Source: Chryseobacterium shigense (GTDB lineage: Bacteria; Bacteroidota; Bacteroidia; Flavobacteriales; Weeksellaceae). Taken from it: DNA of 64,000 nt. Shown piece by piece: positions 42,260 through 50,759 of this stretch; position 1 is the first letter of the stretch; each line of letters opens with the position of its first letter. The position numbers and the translations under genes are program-made. The stretch is from contig NZ_JACHLC010000001.1 in the NCBI RefSeq assembly GCF_014207845.1, positions 1,302,001 through 1,366,000 on the forward strand. The letters are read 5' to 3'. Under the pieces are notes generated by a model that saw only the letters and a program-made list of their open reading frames with translations, had not been told where the DNA came from and ran no database searches.

Positions 42260-43750
42260 TTAGAGAGTATCCTTGTTTTTCAGCATATTCGCTTTTAAAA
42301 AGCGGATCAGAACAAGCCCTGCAGCAAAGAATACAGTCATGGAAAGTGCCGCGATACGCATGTTATTAAAATGCTCAATCAATGTAGCAAAGATAAACGT
42401 CCCGATAATGATCGCAATTTTTTCCAGTACATCATAGAAGCTGAAATAAGTAGTGTTCTCCATAGAATCTTCCGGCAGAAGCTTTGAATAGGTAGATCTG
42501 GACATAGCCTGAAGCCCTCCCATTACCAGCCCTACCACTGCAGCCACACCATAAAATTGATATTCTACCGTAGGATTTTCTTTATTCAGGAAGTATGCCC
42601 AAAGACATGCAACAATCCATAGTACAATAGCAATTGATATTACATTTTTATTTCCTATCTTCTTAGATAACCTGGAGAAAATTACCGCTCCGATAATTGC
42701 TTCGATCTGAATGACCAAAAGAGTTCCTATAAGCTTATCCTGGGCAAGGTTAATTTCACTTTTCCCAAATAAGGTGGCCATTAAGAAAATGGTCTGCATT
42801 CCCACACTGTAAAAAAAGAAGCTGGAAAGGAAAAATTTCAGATTTTTATCTTTAAATAATACGTTTCCTACTTTAAACAGTTCATGGAAGCTCTCTCTGG
42901 CAATGTCTTTATAAAAACTCAGATTATCTTTAAGAACTTCAAAGAAACCACCCTGCTCTTCATGCCTCTGGAAAATATTTTTATAATTTAAAAGTACAAG
43001 ATCTTTAGGCAGTTTTTCTTTAACATCCCCGAATTGCGGCAAATGCTTAAATGTATACTGCGAGAATCCGAACCACCATGCACCGGTTAACAGAAAGCTT
43101 ATTCTTGTAAATAAAAGCTGCTGTGCCGCTCCTTTGGCAAAAACCTGGATCAGTACAAGGCAGATCACTACCAGAACTACAGACCCAATGTATCCGTAAA
43201 CATATCCTTTTGCAGACAGTGCATCCTGTTTATCACGCGTCGCAATATCCGGAAGAAAAGAGTTATAGAACACCAGACTTCCCCAGAACCCGACACTAGC
43301 CGTAATACTGAAAAGAAGGCCTAAGAATACGTTATGCATTCCCGTAAACATGGCAAGCCCCATACATGAAGTAGCTCCCAGATAGCAGAAAAACTGCAGA
43401 AACGACTTTTTATTCCCAATGGTATCAGCTAACGAAGACAGGAACGGAGAAAGCAGCACTACAATAAAAAACGATATGGTAAGCGAGTATCCGTATACCG
43501 CATCCGGCTGGTATTCTTTTCCGAAGATCTTTATCATATGTCTTACCGGCACATCAATCCATGATTTTGTCTCCTCCACATACTCCTTTTTTTCATAAGC
43601 AGTAGTAAGAATGGAATAATAAATGGGAAAAATGGTAGAGGTAATCACCAATGAATACACAGAATTCGCCCAGTCGTATACAGCCCAGGCTTTCATAATC
43701 CTTGGATTATTCTTTATGTTTTGAGGCTGTTGATTCTCAATTTCAGACAT
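42260..43750 (-). CDS. MFS transporter, UMF1 (Atg22-like) family
   Basis: A 496-residue transporter with about 12 membrane segments and a large middle loop. The start IMKAWAVYDWANSVYSLVITSTIFPIYYSI (about 18-47) carries the WAxYDWANS signature of the UMF1/Atg22 group; the second half has GLVMGGLQAMSRSTYSKLLPE (about 392-412), the family's conserved G-x-x-Q-A-x-S-R-S. These proteins are thought to export amino acids or similar solutes in fungi; the bacterial role is unproven. Its own terminator follows. Confidence 0.9.
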   Translation of the reverse strand: MSEIENQQPQNIKNNPRIMKAWAVYDWANSVYSLVITSTIFPIYYSILTTAYEKKEYVEETKSWIDVPVRHMIKIFGKEYQPDAVYGYSLTISFFIVVLLSPFLSSLADTIGNKKSFLQFFCYLGATSCMGLAMFTGMHNVFLGLLFSITASVGFWGSLVFYNSFLPDIATRDKQDALSAKGYVYGYIGSVVLVVICLVLIQVFAKGAAQQLLFTRISFLLTGAWWFGFSQYTFKHLPQFGDVKEKLPKDLVLLNYKNIFQRHEEQGGFFEVLKDNLSFYKDIARESFHELFKVGNVLFKDKNLKFFLSSFFFYSVGMQTIFLMATLFGKSEINLAQDKLIGTLLVIQIEAIIGAVIFSRLSKKIGNKNVISIAIVLWIVACLWAYFLNKENPTVEYQFYGVAAVVGLVMGGLQAMSRSTYSKLLPEDSMENTTYFSFYDVLEKIAIIIGTFIFATLIEHFNNMRIAALSMTVFFAAGLVLIRFLKANMLKNKDTL

Positions 43751-43855
43751 TTCAAATAAATATTAGTACACAAAAATAGAAAAACCATTAAGAAATTGAT
43801 AAGATTTTAGAAAAATTATCGATTCCTTAATGGTAAAATATTCTTCGGGAGAATT

Positions 43856-45034
43856 TTACATATTTTCAATCACGATAGCAGAAGCTCCGCCACCACCGTT
43901 ACAGATAGCTGCAGCACCGTATTTTGCATTATTCTGCTTCAATACGTTGATCAGCGTAACGATAATTCTGGACCCTGAACTTCCCAGTGGGTGTCCGATA
44001 GCTACTGCTCCACCGTTTACGTTTACTTTAGATGCATCCAATCCCAAGATTTTATTATTGGCTAGACCTACTACTGAGAAAGCTTCATTGAATTCAAAGA
44101 AATCAATATCTGAAAGCTCCAAACCTGCTTTTTTAAGAGCAATCGGAAGCGCTTTTGCAGGGGCAGTTGTAAAGTTTTCAGGCTCCTGGGCTGCATCCGC
44201 ATAAGAAACGATTTTTGCTAAAGGTTTTAAACCTAATTCTTCCATTTTTTCTTTCGAAACAAGGATCAAAGCAGAAGCACCGTCATTTAATGTAGATGCA
44301 TTGGCAGCAGTTACTGTTCCTTCTTCTTTTTTGAATACGGTAGGAAGTGTTGCGATTCTGTCAAAATTCACTGCTTTATATTCTTCATCTTCAGCGAAAA
44401 TTACAGGATCTCCTTTTCTCTGAGGAATTTCCACAGGAACTACTTCTTCCGAGAATTTACCTTCGCTCCATGCTTTTGCAGATCTCTTATAAGACTCTAC
44501 AGCAAAATTATCCTGATCTTCTCTTGAAATACTATAGTCTACAGCACATTTCTCTGCACATACTCCCATATGTACTTTGTTGTACACATCTGTAAGACCG
44601 TCCAACACCATTCCGTCCTGCATTTTGATATCCCCTAATTTGGTAGCAACTCTTGCATTGTAATAATGTGGAACAAGAGACATATTTTCCATACCTCCGG
44701 CAACAATTACGTCAGCATCACCTGCCTTGATAGCCTGTGCTGCCATAGTTACCGCTTTCATTCCTGAAGCACATACCTTATTTACAGTAGTAGAGGGTGT
44801 CTCAATAGACAGACCTGCACCCAGAGCCACCTGACGGGCCGGCGCCTGGCCTTCTCCTGCCTGTAAAACATTTCCCATATAAATCTCCTGAACATTTTTA
44901 GGATCAAGACCGATTTTATTTAATGCTCCCTTTACAGCAGCAGATCCCAGCTTGGTAGCAGGAACCGTTGAAAGGCTTCCCATAAAACTCCCTATAGGCG
45001 TTCTTACTGCGGAAACGATGAATACTTCTTTCAT
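43856..45034 (-). CDS. Acetyl-CoA acyltransferase (thiolase)
   Basis: A 392-residue thiolase that splits 3-ketoacyl-CoA or condenses two acetyl-CoA. The nucleophile Cys88 is in VNKVCASGMK, the catalytic His is in IGHPLGSSGSR near residue 348 and the second Cys in AICNGGGGAS near 378. The length and the GGMENMS segment point to a degradative or biosynthetic thiolase of the 2-oxoacyl type. Beta-oxidation is plausible because ETF genes lie 6 kb away; mevalonate pathway entry (AtoB) is another possibility. Confidence 0.93.
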   Translation of the reverse strand: MKEVFIVSAVRTPIGSFMGSLSTVPATKLGSAAVKGALNKIGLDPKNVQEIYMGNVLQAGEGQAPARQVALGAGLSIETPSTTVNKVCASGMKAVTMAAQAIKAGDADVIVAGGMENMSLVPHYYNARVATKLGDIKMQDGMVLDGLTDVYNKVHMGVCAEKCAVDYSISREDQDNFAVESYKRSAKAWSEGKFSEEVVPVEIPQRKGDPVIFAEDEEYKAVNFDRIATLPTVFKKEEGTVTAANASTLNDGASALILVSKEKMEELGLKPLAKIVSYADAAQEPENFTTAPAKALPIALKKAGLELSDIDFFEFNEAFSVVGLANNKILGLDASKVNVNGGAVAIGHPLGSSGSRIIVTLINVLKQNNAKYGAAAICNGGGGASAIVIENM

Positions 45035-45094
45035 GTGTATTATTATATTTTATTTTTTAATGAAATGATGCTGTAAGGCAGCATTTATACTATT

Positions 45095-45508
45095 CTATTT
45101 TTTTGCTTTTATATAGATAATTTCAAACTGGTCGTTTCCAACTTTAGTTTGCATTTTCAGCAAATTATTTTGAGTTTCTACAATTTTATTATTAAAAACA
45201 GTCCCTATCTGAATAGGATCATTTTTGTCAGATTTTTCCAGAACAATCACTTTATAATTACAGTCATCCACAAAAACAAGAGTGGATTTTACATAATCTT
45301 TACCATTATTGAAATATTCGGTCTGAACATTTTCTTTAATGGTCATATACCATATTCCTTCAGGATAGTTGGCTCTGAGAAATTTTCCTTCTCTTATATT
45401 CTTACATTTCGCAGGCTGATCGGGTTTATCAAATAATATACTTTGAGATTTAGCCTGTGAAAATAACAGCATAAACAATGCTGCTGATATAATTTTTAAA
45501 TGTTTCAT
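45095..45508 (-). CDS. Exported protein of unknown function
   Basis: A 137-residue exported protein; signal MKHLKIISAALFMLLFSQAKSQ. The mature part is about 115 residues with beta-rich character, a CKNIREGKFLR motif near residue 35 and a DDCNYKVIVLEKSDKND motif near 82, whose cysteines could pair. Similar short proteins with a C-x-N-(I/L)-(R/K)-x-G-x-F opening are common in Flavobacteriia without function. It overlaps the preceding gene by four bases (ATGA), so the two are translated together. Confidence 0.7.
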   Translation of the reverse strand: MKHLKIISAALFMLLFSQAKSQSILFDKPDQPAKCKNIREGKFLRANYPEGIWYMTIKENVQTEYFNNGKDYVKSTLVFVDDCNYKVIVLEKSDKNDPIQIGTVFNNKIVETQNNLLKMQTKVGNDQFEIIYIKAKK

Positions 45509-45909
45509 ATCTGTGTTCTTTTATTTACTTTTTTACTGCCTGAAGCAAAAATCATAAGGAAAGCTCCCAGAAATTCTACAATCCAGCCCCATTTTAGCTT
45601 TACAACTCCTGCAAAAGCTTCTCTCCAGGATTTAAATGGCAGAAAGCTGAAATAGTCCAGAGACTGCATTTTTACCGCTACAAGCGTGAATACAAATAAC
45701 AGAATTAAAAGTACCCCGAAAAACCTTACTACTTTTCCATTGCCATTAACAATACCGAAAACCGCACATGCAGCTAAAATCCAGCATACAATAGCAAGAT
45801 AGTGGTCCAGCTTCCAGTAGTTCCAGTTTCCTATAACAGGAACATGGACAAGAGGCAGAAAACTACCTATCACCACCAATATTAATCCTAATAACTGAAT
45901 ATTTTTCAT
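45505..45909 (-). CDS. Small membrane protein, unknown
   Basis: A 134-residue membrane protein from ATG at 45909 (the 12-codon upstream extension lies over a terminator and is rejected). Four hydrophobic segments (about 5-20, 34-50, 60-77 and 108-123). A conserved-looking NWNYWKLDHYLA turn follows the first. No family recognised. It overlaps the next gene by four bases, indicating co-translation with the exported protein downstream. Confidence 0.68.
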   Translation of the reverse strand: MKNIQLLGLILVVIGSFLPLVHVPVIGNWNYWKLDHYLAIVCWILAACAVFGIVNGNGKVVRFFGVLLILLFVFTLVAVKMQSLDYFSFLPFKSWREAFAGVVKLKWGWIVEFLGAFLMIFASGSKKVNKRTQI

Positions 45910-45936
45910 ATTTACTAAAGTGCCAAAATACAAAAA

Positions 45937-45963
45937 AAAACACACTTTTAAACAGTGTGTTTT
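45937..45963 (-). terminator. Terminator after the outer-membrane beta-barrel gene
   Basis: AAAACACAC (45937-45945) pairs with GTGTGTTTT (45955-45963); T-run on the minus strand. It lies only 28 bases from the ATG of the next gene, which therefore needs its own promoter inside that space. Confidence 0.75.
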
Positions 45964-46058
45964 AAAAACGGCATATCTTCATCCGGACTCTAATTAGGCT
46001 TAAAAAAAAGCTGTAAAATTTATATTTAATTCAAGAAAAATAAAAATTTATTATCAAA

Positions 46059-47165
46059 TTAAAAATCAAGATTAGCGATTTCAATACCAATCTGAAGACC
46101 ATATTTTTTCTTCAGCAAGGCACTGTTATTAAATGCGGGAGTAAAATCTTTCTGAACAAACAGATTAAGTCCCCCATAACTGATCCCGAATTTACCTCCG
46201 AAGATAAAATCGTTCACCCCATGCATAATTCTTTCTCTTTCCACAATTCTTTTGCTGTTCACATTTGAGTATTTTATATAATTCACACTTCCTAAATTCA
46301 GTCCGCCATATACTCCCATGATCAGGCTCAGCTGTTTTTTCCTGTTATCCAGGTATTTTACACCTTCATATTCTGAATATTTGGGATTTAAGACAATCCT
46401 GAAATCCAAAGGCACATAGAGATATGTAATGTTCAGTTTTGTCTTTCTTAAACTTCCCCGGTCAAAATCATCTACAAAGATGCTGTTATTTTCCTGTTTG
46501 AAAACCTTATCATATTTGGGAACGTATCTATCTGATCTCAGTCCTAAACCAATGCGGTAAAAAACTGGACTTCTGAAACCTCCCATCTGATTTTCATAAC
46601 GAAGTGCAAACTGAGAGGAAGTAATGATTGTATTTCTGGTATCTGAATCACTGTTATAAAAATTGAAAGGTTCATCTTTCGAAGTAAGCCCACTTCCCAT
46701 TAAGCTTACTGAAAAATCAATCGTTTTCAGGAAGAACTTTGGATCTTTTCTCTCTTTCTGCTGCCCCAGCTTTATATTTACACCTCCATGCCCGATGCTC
46801 AGTTCATTTTTAGACCGGGTGGAATCACGGTCCATAAAAACGGAATTTTTAACAATTTCTCTTGTTGCCTCTTCAAGCTCCTGCTGCTGAGTATCTACTT
46901 TTTCGTTGATTATCTGCTGATATTTCCGGGCCGTTTCTTCACGCTGTTTCTGTTTCTCCTCAATTGTGAGCTTTTTTTCATTGAAATCTTTATCTATGGC
47001 ATCCAGCTCAATATTCATTTTTGATTTTTCTGATACCACGATGCTGTCGATCTTTTTTGAATACAGTTCTATTTTCTGGTTCATTTCCGGTTTTTTCTGT
47101 GCAAAACTGCAGGTAAAAGCCAATATGGCGGTCATTAAAGCGAACTTCGTTTTCATATTTTTCAT
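46059..47165 (-). CDS. Outer-membrane beta-barrel-like protein
   Basis: A 368-residue exported protein (signal MKNMKTKFALMTAILAFTCSFAQ). Residues about 25-100 are a charged helical coil (KKIDSIVVSEKSKMNIELDAIDKDF-type). The rest, from about 145, shows alternating polar and hydrophobic strands (FALRYENQMGGFRSPVFYRIGLGLR, LIMGVYGGLNLGS) ending in IGIEIANLDF with a terminal Phe, suiting insertion by BAM as a PorT-like barrel. It is downstream of an ECF sigma/anti-sigma pair and may be their target or partner. Confidence 0.72.
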   Translation of the reverse strand: MKNMKTKFALMTAILAFTCSFAQKKPEMNQKIELYSKKIDSIVVSEKSKMNIELDAIDKDFNEKKLTIEEKQKQREETARKYQQIINEKVDTQQQELEEATREIVKNSVFMDRDSTRSKNELSIGHGGVNIKLGQQKERKDPKFFLKTIDFSVSLMGSGLTSKDEPFNFYNSDSDTRNTIITSSQFALRYENQMGGFRSPVFYRIGLGLRSDRYVPKYDKVFKQENNSIFVDDFDRGSLRKTKLNITYLYVPLDFRIVLNPKYSEYEGVKYLDNRKKQLSLIMGVYGGLNLGSVNYIKYSNVNSKRIVERERIMHGVNDFIFGGKFGISYGGLNLFVQKDFTPAFNNSALLKKKYGLQIGIEIANLDF

Positions 47166-47237
47166 TAATTTTTAGACAATATTTTTGCTCTGACCTTACT
47201 TAAGGACAGTATTTTTTATTTTTATAAGCTTTCAGAT

Positions 47238-47954
47238 TTATTTGGAATCCAGATAAACTGTTACTCCCAAAACCGTTACATTACCTACACTCGGAGTTAC
47301 TCTGTCAAAATGTATCACTCCGAATTTTCGGTTGTCTTTTTCAGATTTTATACGGGCTTTTTCAAACTCTCTTCCCGAAAGAAGCTCATCCGCATTGATA
47401 TAACTTGATTTTGATCTTTGAGTTTCCGCAAGCACAGGAAGCTCGTGTTTATTAACAACTTCTGTCTTTGCCTGATGGATGGTATTATTTTCAGGCTGAT
47501 TGACTACAACCTGCTGTTCCTTTTGCCCGGCAATCTCTTGTTTCTTTTCTTTTTTAGGAATAAAAGATGCATCGGGTTTTATTTTTTCATGATTTTCATT
47601 TACAATTTTCACTTTCTCATTCTGAATCTGAACAGGTTCTTCATTAGAAATAACAGACTGGTTACCAAGATCAGATTTGACAGGATTCACTGTTTTTTTC
47701 AGAACCTGATTAACCATATAATCTGTTTTTTTATAATCGAATTTACTTTTATAGCTAATATAGTAAATGAGGGTACCTACAGAAATGAATACCAATACAG
47801 CAGCAGCATATTTCCACCACTGAAAAGACGGTTTTAAGACAGAATCAGGCATCTTCTCCGATTTCTGGTCTATCCTGTCCCAAAGATCTGCCGAAGGCTT
47901 TATTTCAAGCTTTTCGTAATCAGATTTTAATTGTTTCAGTATTTCTTTTTTCAT
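47238..47954 (-). CDS. Probable anti-sigma factor
   Basis: A 238-residue single-pass membrane protein. N-terminal LKQLKSDYEKLEIKPSADLWDRIDQK (about 6-31) is cytoplasmic, a membrane segment runs about residues 50-67 (YAAAVLVFISVGTLIYYIS), and the rest is periplasmic with a low-complexity region rich in Lys, Glu and Val. It overlaps the sigma factor gene by 35 bases, the usual translational coupling for sigma/anti-sigma pairs. No zinc-finger motif, so this is a Bacteroidota-type non-ZAS regulator; inference from position. Confidence 0.7.
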   Translation of the reverse strand: MKKEILKQLKSDYEKLEIKPSADLWDRIDQKSEKMPDSVLKPSFQWWKYAAAVLVFISVGTLIYYISYKSKFDYKKTDYMVNQVLKKTVNPVKSDLGNQSVISNEEPVQIQNEKVKIVNENHEKIKPDASFIPKKEKKQEIAGQKEQQVVVNQPENNTIHQAKTEVVNKHELPVLAETQRSKSSYINADELLSGREFEKARIKSEKDNRKFGVIHFDRVTPSVGNVTVLGVTVYLDSK

Positions 47955-48474
47955 TTTCTTTTGCTTTTAAAAATTCTGCAAGCCATTTTTTTGCTTTGCT
48001 CAGCTGGCTTTTGCTTGTACCTTCTGAAATATTCAGAATTTCTGCAATTTCCTGATGCTTTTTTTCTTCAAAGACATATAAGTTGAAAATCAACCTGTAT
48101 CCTGCCGGCATCTGTGAAAATATTTCCTCGATATTAAGCTGTTCCAGTCCTTCATCCAGATCTTCATCAGAATAGTCGTCTGCAATTTCTATATCTGCAT
48201 AAAGAATGTTCCTGTTCTTTCTGACAAAGCTGATAGAATCATTCACAACAATTTTTCTCAGCCAGAACGGAAAGCTTTTCCAGTCTCTGCACTCATCCAG
48301 TTTAGTGAAACATTTCATAAATGCACTGATGAGGATATCTTCGGCATCATGAAGGTTATTCGTATAAGAATTTGATATGGCAAGCATTTTAGCTGAAAAC
48401 ATCTCATAAAGAGCTTTCTGGGCCATCCGGTCCTGCTTTTTAGCCAGTAAAAAATTCTTTTCGAGATTCTCCAT
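47920..48474 (-). CDS. ECF RNA polymerase sigma factor
   Basis: A 184-residue extracytoplasmic-function sigma-70 factor. Region 2 spans about residues 15-85 with NLHDAEDILISAFMKCFTKLDECRDWKSFPFWLRKIVVND; region 4 holds EEKKHQEIAEILNISEGTSKSQLSKAKKWLAEFL (about 131-165), a helix-turn-helix for -35 recognition. No region 3 or 1.1. First gene of an operon with the overlapping anti-sigma gene and then the beta-barrel gene. Confidence 0.92.
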   Translation of the reverse strand: MENLEKNFLLAKKQDRMAQKALYEMFSAKMLAISNSYTNNLHDAEDILISAFMKCFTKLDECRDWKSFPFWLRKIVVNDSISFVRKNRNILYADIEIADDYSDEDLDEGLEQLNIEEIFSQMPAGYRLIFNLYVFEEKKHQEIAEILNISEGTSKSQLSKAKKWLAEFLKAKENEKRNTETIKI

Positions 48475-48532
48475 GTATCAGTTTCTATCTATAAGACGGA
48501 ATTTGTTGCAAAAGGTTGCCTGAAAATAAAAA

Positions 48533-48562
48533 AAATTGCACTTTTTTTCAAAAGTGCAATTT
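48533..48562 (-). terminator. Terminator after the nucleoside transporter gene
   Basis: Arms AAATTGCACTTTT (48533-48545) and AAAAGTGCAATTT (48550-48562), 13-bp perfect stem with a four-base loop, T-rich beyond; 27 bases after the stop. Confidence 0.85.
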
Positions 48563-48588
48563 AATATTTTAATAATCAGTGGAATAAA

Positions 48589-49971
48589 TTAATGCTTTAC
48601 TGAAGAAACTTCTTCCGGGTTATGTTTATGTCTGAATAAAACCGCAAAGAAAATGGCAAGAATCAATGCATAAATAGCAAATGAAAGCCATATGTTCTGC
48701 CAGTCTTTCACCATTACCACAGATGAAAGCGTTCCATCGGCATTCACAGCCGAATTGAAACTGTTTTTAAGGATCTCCAGGAAAGTAGGGTTATCAGCTG
48801 TTGTATCCAGATAAGCAGACAGGTCTGAAGCATTAGTAAATTTGTGTGTGAAAAACTTATCAATAGCCCAGCCGGCAATATAACTTCCGAAAAGAGCCCC
48901 AAAGCCGTTGGTCATCATCATAAATAATCCCTGAGCAGATGATCTTATCTTTTTATCGGTAGTAGTTTCTACGAAAAGTGAACCTGAAATATTGAAGAAA
49001 TCAAATGCCATTCCGTATACGATACATGAAAAAACAATCAATGAAAGTCCGAATCCGTCAGGAACTCCATAAGCAAAGAATCCGAACCTGAGTACCCAGG
49101 CCAGCATGGACATCAGCATTACTTTTTTAATTCCGAATTTTTTCAGGAAAAAAGGGATTGCCAAAATAAATAGGGTTTCTGAAACCTGTGAAATCGACAT
49201 AATAATTGTAGATCTCTGGACTACAAAAGAATCAGCGTATTTAGGAAAATGTGAAAATTCACTTAAAAATACATCTCCATAGGCATTCGTCAATTGAAGT
49301 GCTGCTCCCAATAACATTGAGAACAAAAAGAATAATGCCATTTTATAGCTTCCGAAAAGCTTAAATGCATTCAGACCTAGCTGTTCAGATAACGGAGCAT
49401 TTTTATCAATCAGCCTCTGCGGCGGACATTTTGGTAATGTCAACGCATAGATTCCCAAAAATACAGCAATAGCCCCACCAATATAAAACTGTCCTTCCGT
49501 TGCTTTATTTCCTGTAAGATTGGTTATCCACATAGCTACAATAAATCCTATAGTTCCCCATACACGGATCGGAGGAAAATCTTTTACTACATCCAGATTA
49601 CTATTTTTGAGTATCGTGTAGGAAATAGAATTTGCAAGGGCAATGGTCGGCATATAAAAGCACATAGCCAGAAGCATCAGCCAGAAGAAAGAGTCAGGAT
49701 CTGCAGAATGAGGCAGAACAAAAAGTATAGCCCCATAAAGGACATGCAGTACAGCGTAGATACGTTCAGCATTGATCCAGCGGTCGGCAATGATCCCGGT
49801 AATGGTCGGCATAAAAATGGAAGCTATTCCCATCGTTCCGAAAACGGCTCCGAACTGGGTTCCATCCCAGTGTTTTGTCCCGAACCAAAAATTAGCCATC
49901 GTAATCAGCCAGGCTCCCCAGACAAAAAACTGAAGAAAGCTGAGAATGGTAAGTCGTAATTTTAAATTCAT
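48589..49971 (-). CDS. MFS nucleoside:proton symporter (NupG-like)
   Basis: A 460-residue twelve-helix transporter of the nucleoside:H+ symporter family. The first segment LTILSFLQFFVWGAWLITMANFW (about 6-28) is characteristic of the family, as are IADRWINAERIYAVLHVLYGA (about 62-82) and DFPPIRVWGTIGFI (about 130-143). It probably imports purine or pyrimidine nucleosides. The uridine kinase gene at 60.3 kb is a plausible user of the product but is not linked to it here. Confidence 0.9.
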   Translation of the reverse strand: MNLKLRLTILSFLQFFVWGAWLITMANFWFGTKHWDGTQFGAVFGTMGIASIFMPTITGIIADRWINAERIYAVLHVLYGAILFVLPHSADPDSFFWLMLLAMCFYMPTIALANSISYTILKNSNLDVVKDFPPIRVWGTIGFIVAMWITNLTGNKATEGQFYIGGAIAVFLGIYALTLPKCPPQRLIDKNAPLSEQLGLNAFKLFGSYKMALFFLFSMLLGAALQLTNAYGDVFLSEFSHFPKYADSFVVQRSTIIMSISQVSETLFILAIPFFLKKFGIKKVMLMSMLAWVLRFGFFAYGVPDGFGLSLIVFSCIVYGMAFDFFNISGSLFVETTTDKKIRSSAQGLFMMMTNGFGALFGSYIAGWAIDKFFTHKFTNASDLSAYLDTTADNPTFLEILKNSFNSAVNADGTLSSVVMVKDWQNIWLSFAIYALILAIFFAVLFRHKHNPEEVSSVKH

Positions 49972-49992
49972 AGTTTAGTATAAAGTGTCTTT

Positions 49993-50592
49993 TTAATCAA
50001 TTGTTCTTTTCCTCCTTTTAATTTCTTCCTGAATTTCCAGAGCGGTATCAAAATCTTCTTCTTTTACAGCTTCATCAAGTAATTTCTGAAGCTCTTCCAT
50101 AGATACTGCCTTTAGGTTATCTTCAGACTGTACGGTTTCGGAGAACGGCTGTTCTTCCTTTGAAACATCTTCCAGTTCAAGAAGAATTCCGGCTTCATTA
50201 AGAACCTGCTGTGTAGTGAAAATAGGAGCATCAAATCTTACTGCCATTGCTACTGCATCAGAAGTTCTTGCATCAAGGATAAGTTCTTCGTTGTTAGCTT
50301 TATTTTTGAAATTGATATTAGAGAAAAATACACCGTCTACAATCTGGTAAATAATTACTGAAACCAATTCGTAATGGGCAGAAACTATAAATTTTGTGAA
50401 TAAATCATGAGTAAGCGGACGGGGTGGATGGATGTCTTTTTCAAGTCCCAGCGAAATAGACTGAGCCTCGAAATTTCCTATAACAACAGGTAATTTTATA
50501 TGTGTTTCTTCATGTTCCAATAACAAAGCGTAAGCTCCCGATTGGGTCTGGCTGTACGATATTCCGCGAATAATTAGCTGCTTATAATCCAT
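49993..50592 (-). CDS. Bifunctional nuclease family protein (DUF151) with UVR motif
   Basis: A 199-residue protein: DUF151 domain (about residues 1-135) with PVVIGNFEAQSISLGLE (about 35-51), RPLTHDLF and LDARTSDAVAMAVRFDAPIF near 108-127, then a C-terminal UVR-like helix LLDEAVKEEDFDTALEIQEEIKRRK (about 169-193), the motif by which UvrB meets UvrC. DUF151 enzymes from plants and bacteria have RNase and DNase activity. The -7 element lies only five bases upstream of the ATG, suggesting a leaderless message. Confidence 0.88.
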   Translation of the reverse strand: MDYKQLIIRGISYSQTQSGAYALLLEHEETHIKLPVVIGNFEAQSISLGLEKDIHPPRPLTHDLFTKFIVSAHYELVSVIIYQIVDGVFFSNINFKNKANNEELILDARTSDAVAMAVRFDAPIFTTQQVLNEAGILLELEDVSKEEQPFSETVQSEDNLKAVSMEELQKLLDEAVKEEDFDTALEIQEEIKRRKRTID

Positions 50593-50597
50593 AGCTA

Positions 50598-50605
50598 CAA
50601 ATATA
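50598..50605 (-). promoter_or_regulatory. -7 element abutting the nuclease start codon
   Basis: Minus-strand TATATTTG ends five bases before the ATG at 50592, so the start of transcription should fall on or next to the A of the start codon. No -33 word seen. Confidence 0.6.
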
Positions 50606-50640
50606 GATTAATTTTTTATTGTGATTTTAGTTTTTACGCA

Positions 50641-50677
50641 AAAATAAAAGCCCGGAAAGGCCCGAACTTTTATTTTA
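50641..50677 (-). terminator. Terminator after etfA
   Basis: On the minus strand, AAAGTTCGGG pairs with CCCGGGC/CTTT-side bases across a short loop (GC-rich core CCCGG/CCCG), flanked by AAAATAAAAG and CTTTTATTTT which extend the stem; T-rich after. 83 bases after the etfA stop. Confidence 0.6.
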
Positions 50678-50759
50678 TAAGTGAATTTAAATCGTGAATT
50701 ACTTCCTGTCAATTTTAAAATCTCTACTGACCGGCGAAGCAAAATCCACTATTGACTTT

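Noticed and set aside
45066..45085. Terminator after the 137-residue exported protein
   Set aside because: ATGCTG/CAGCAT forms a six-bp hairpin but the stem is short and no continuous T-run follows, so it is not listed.
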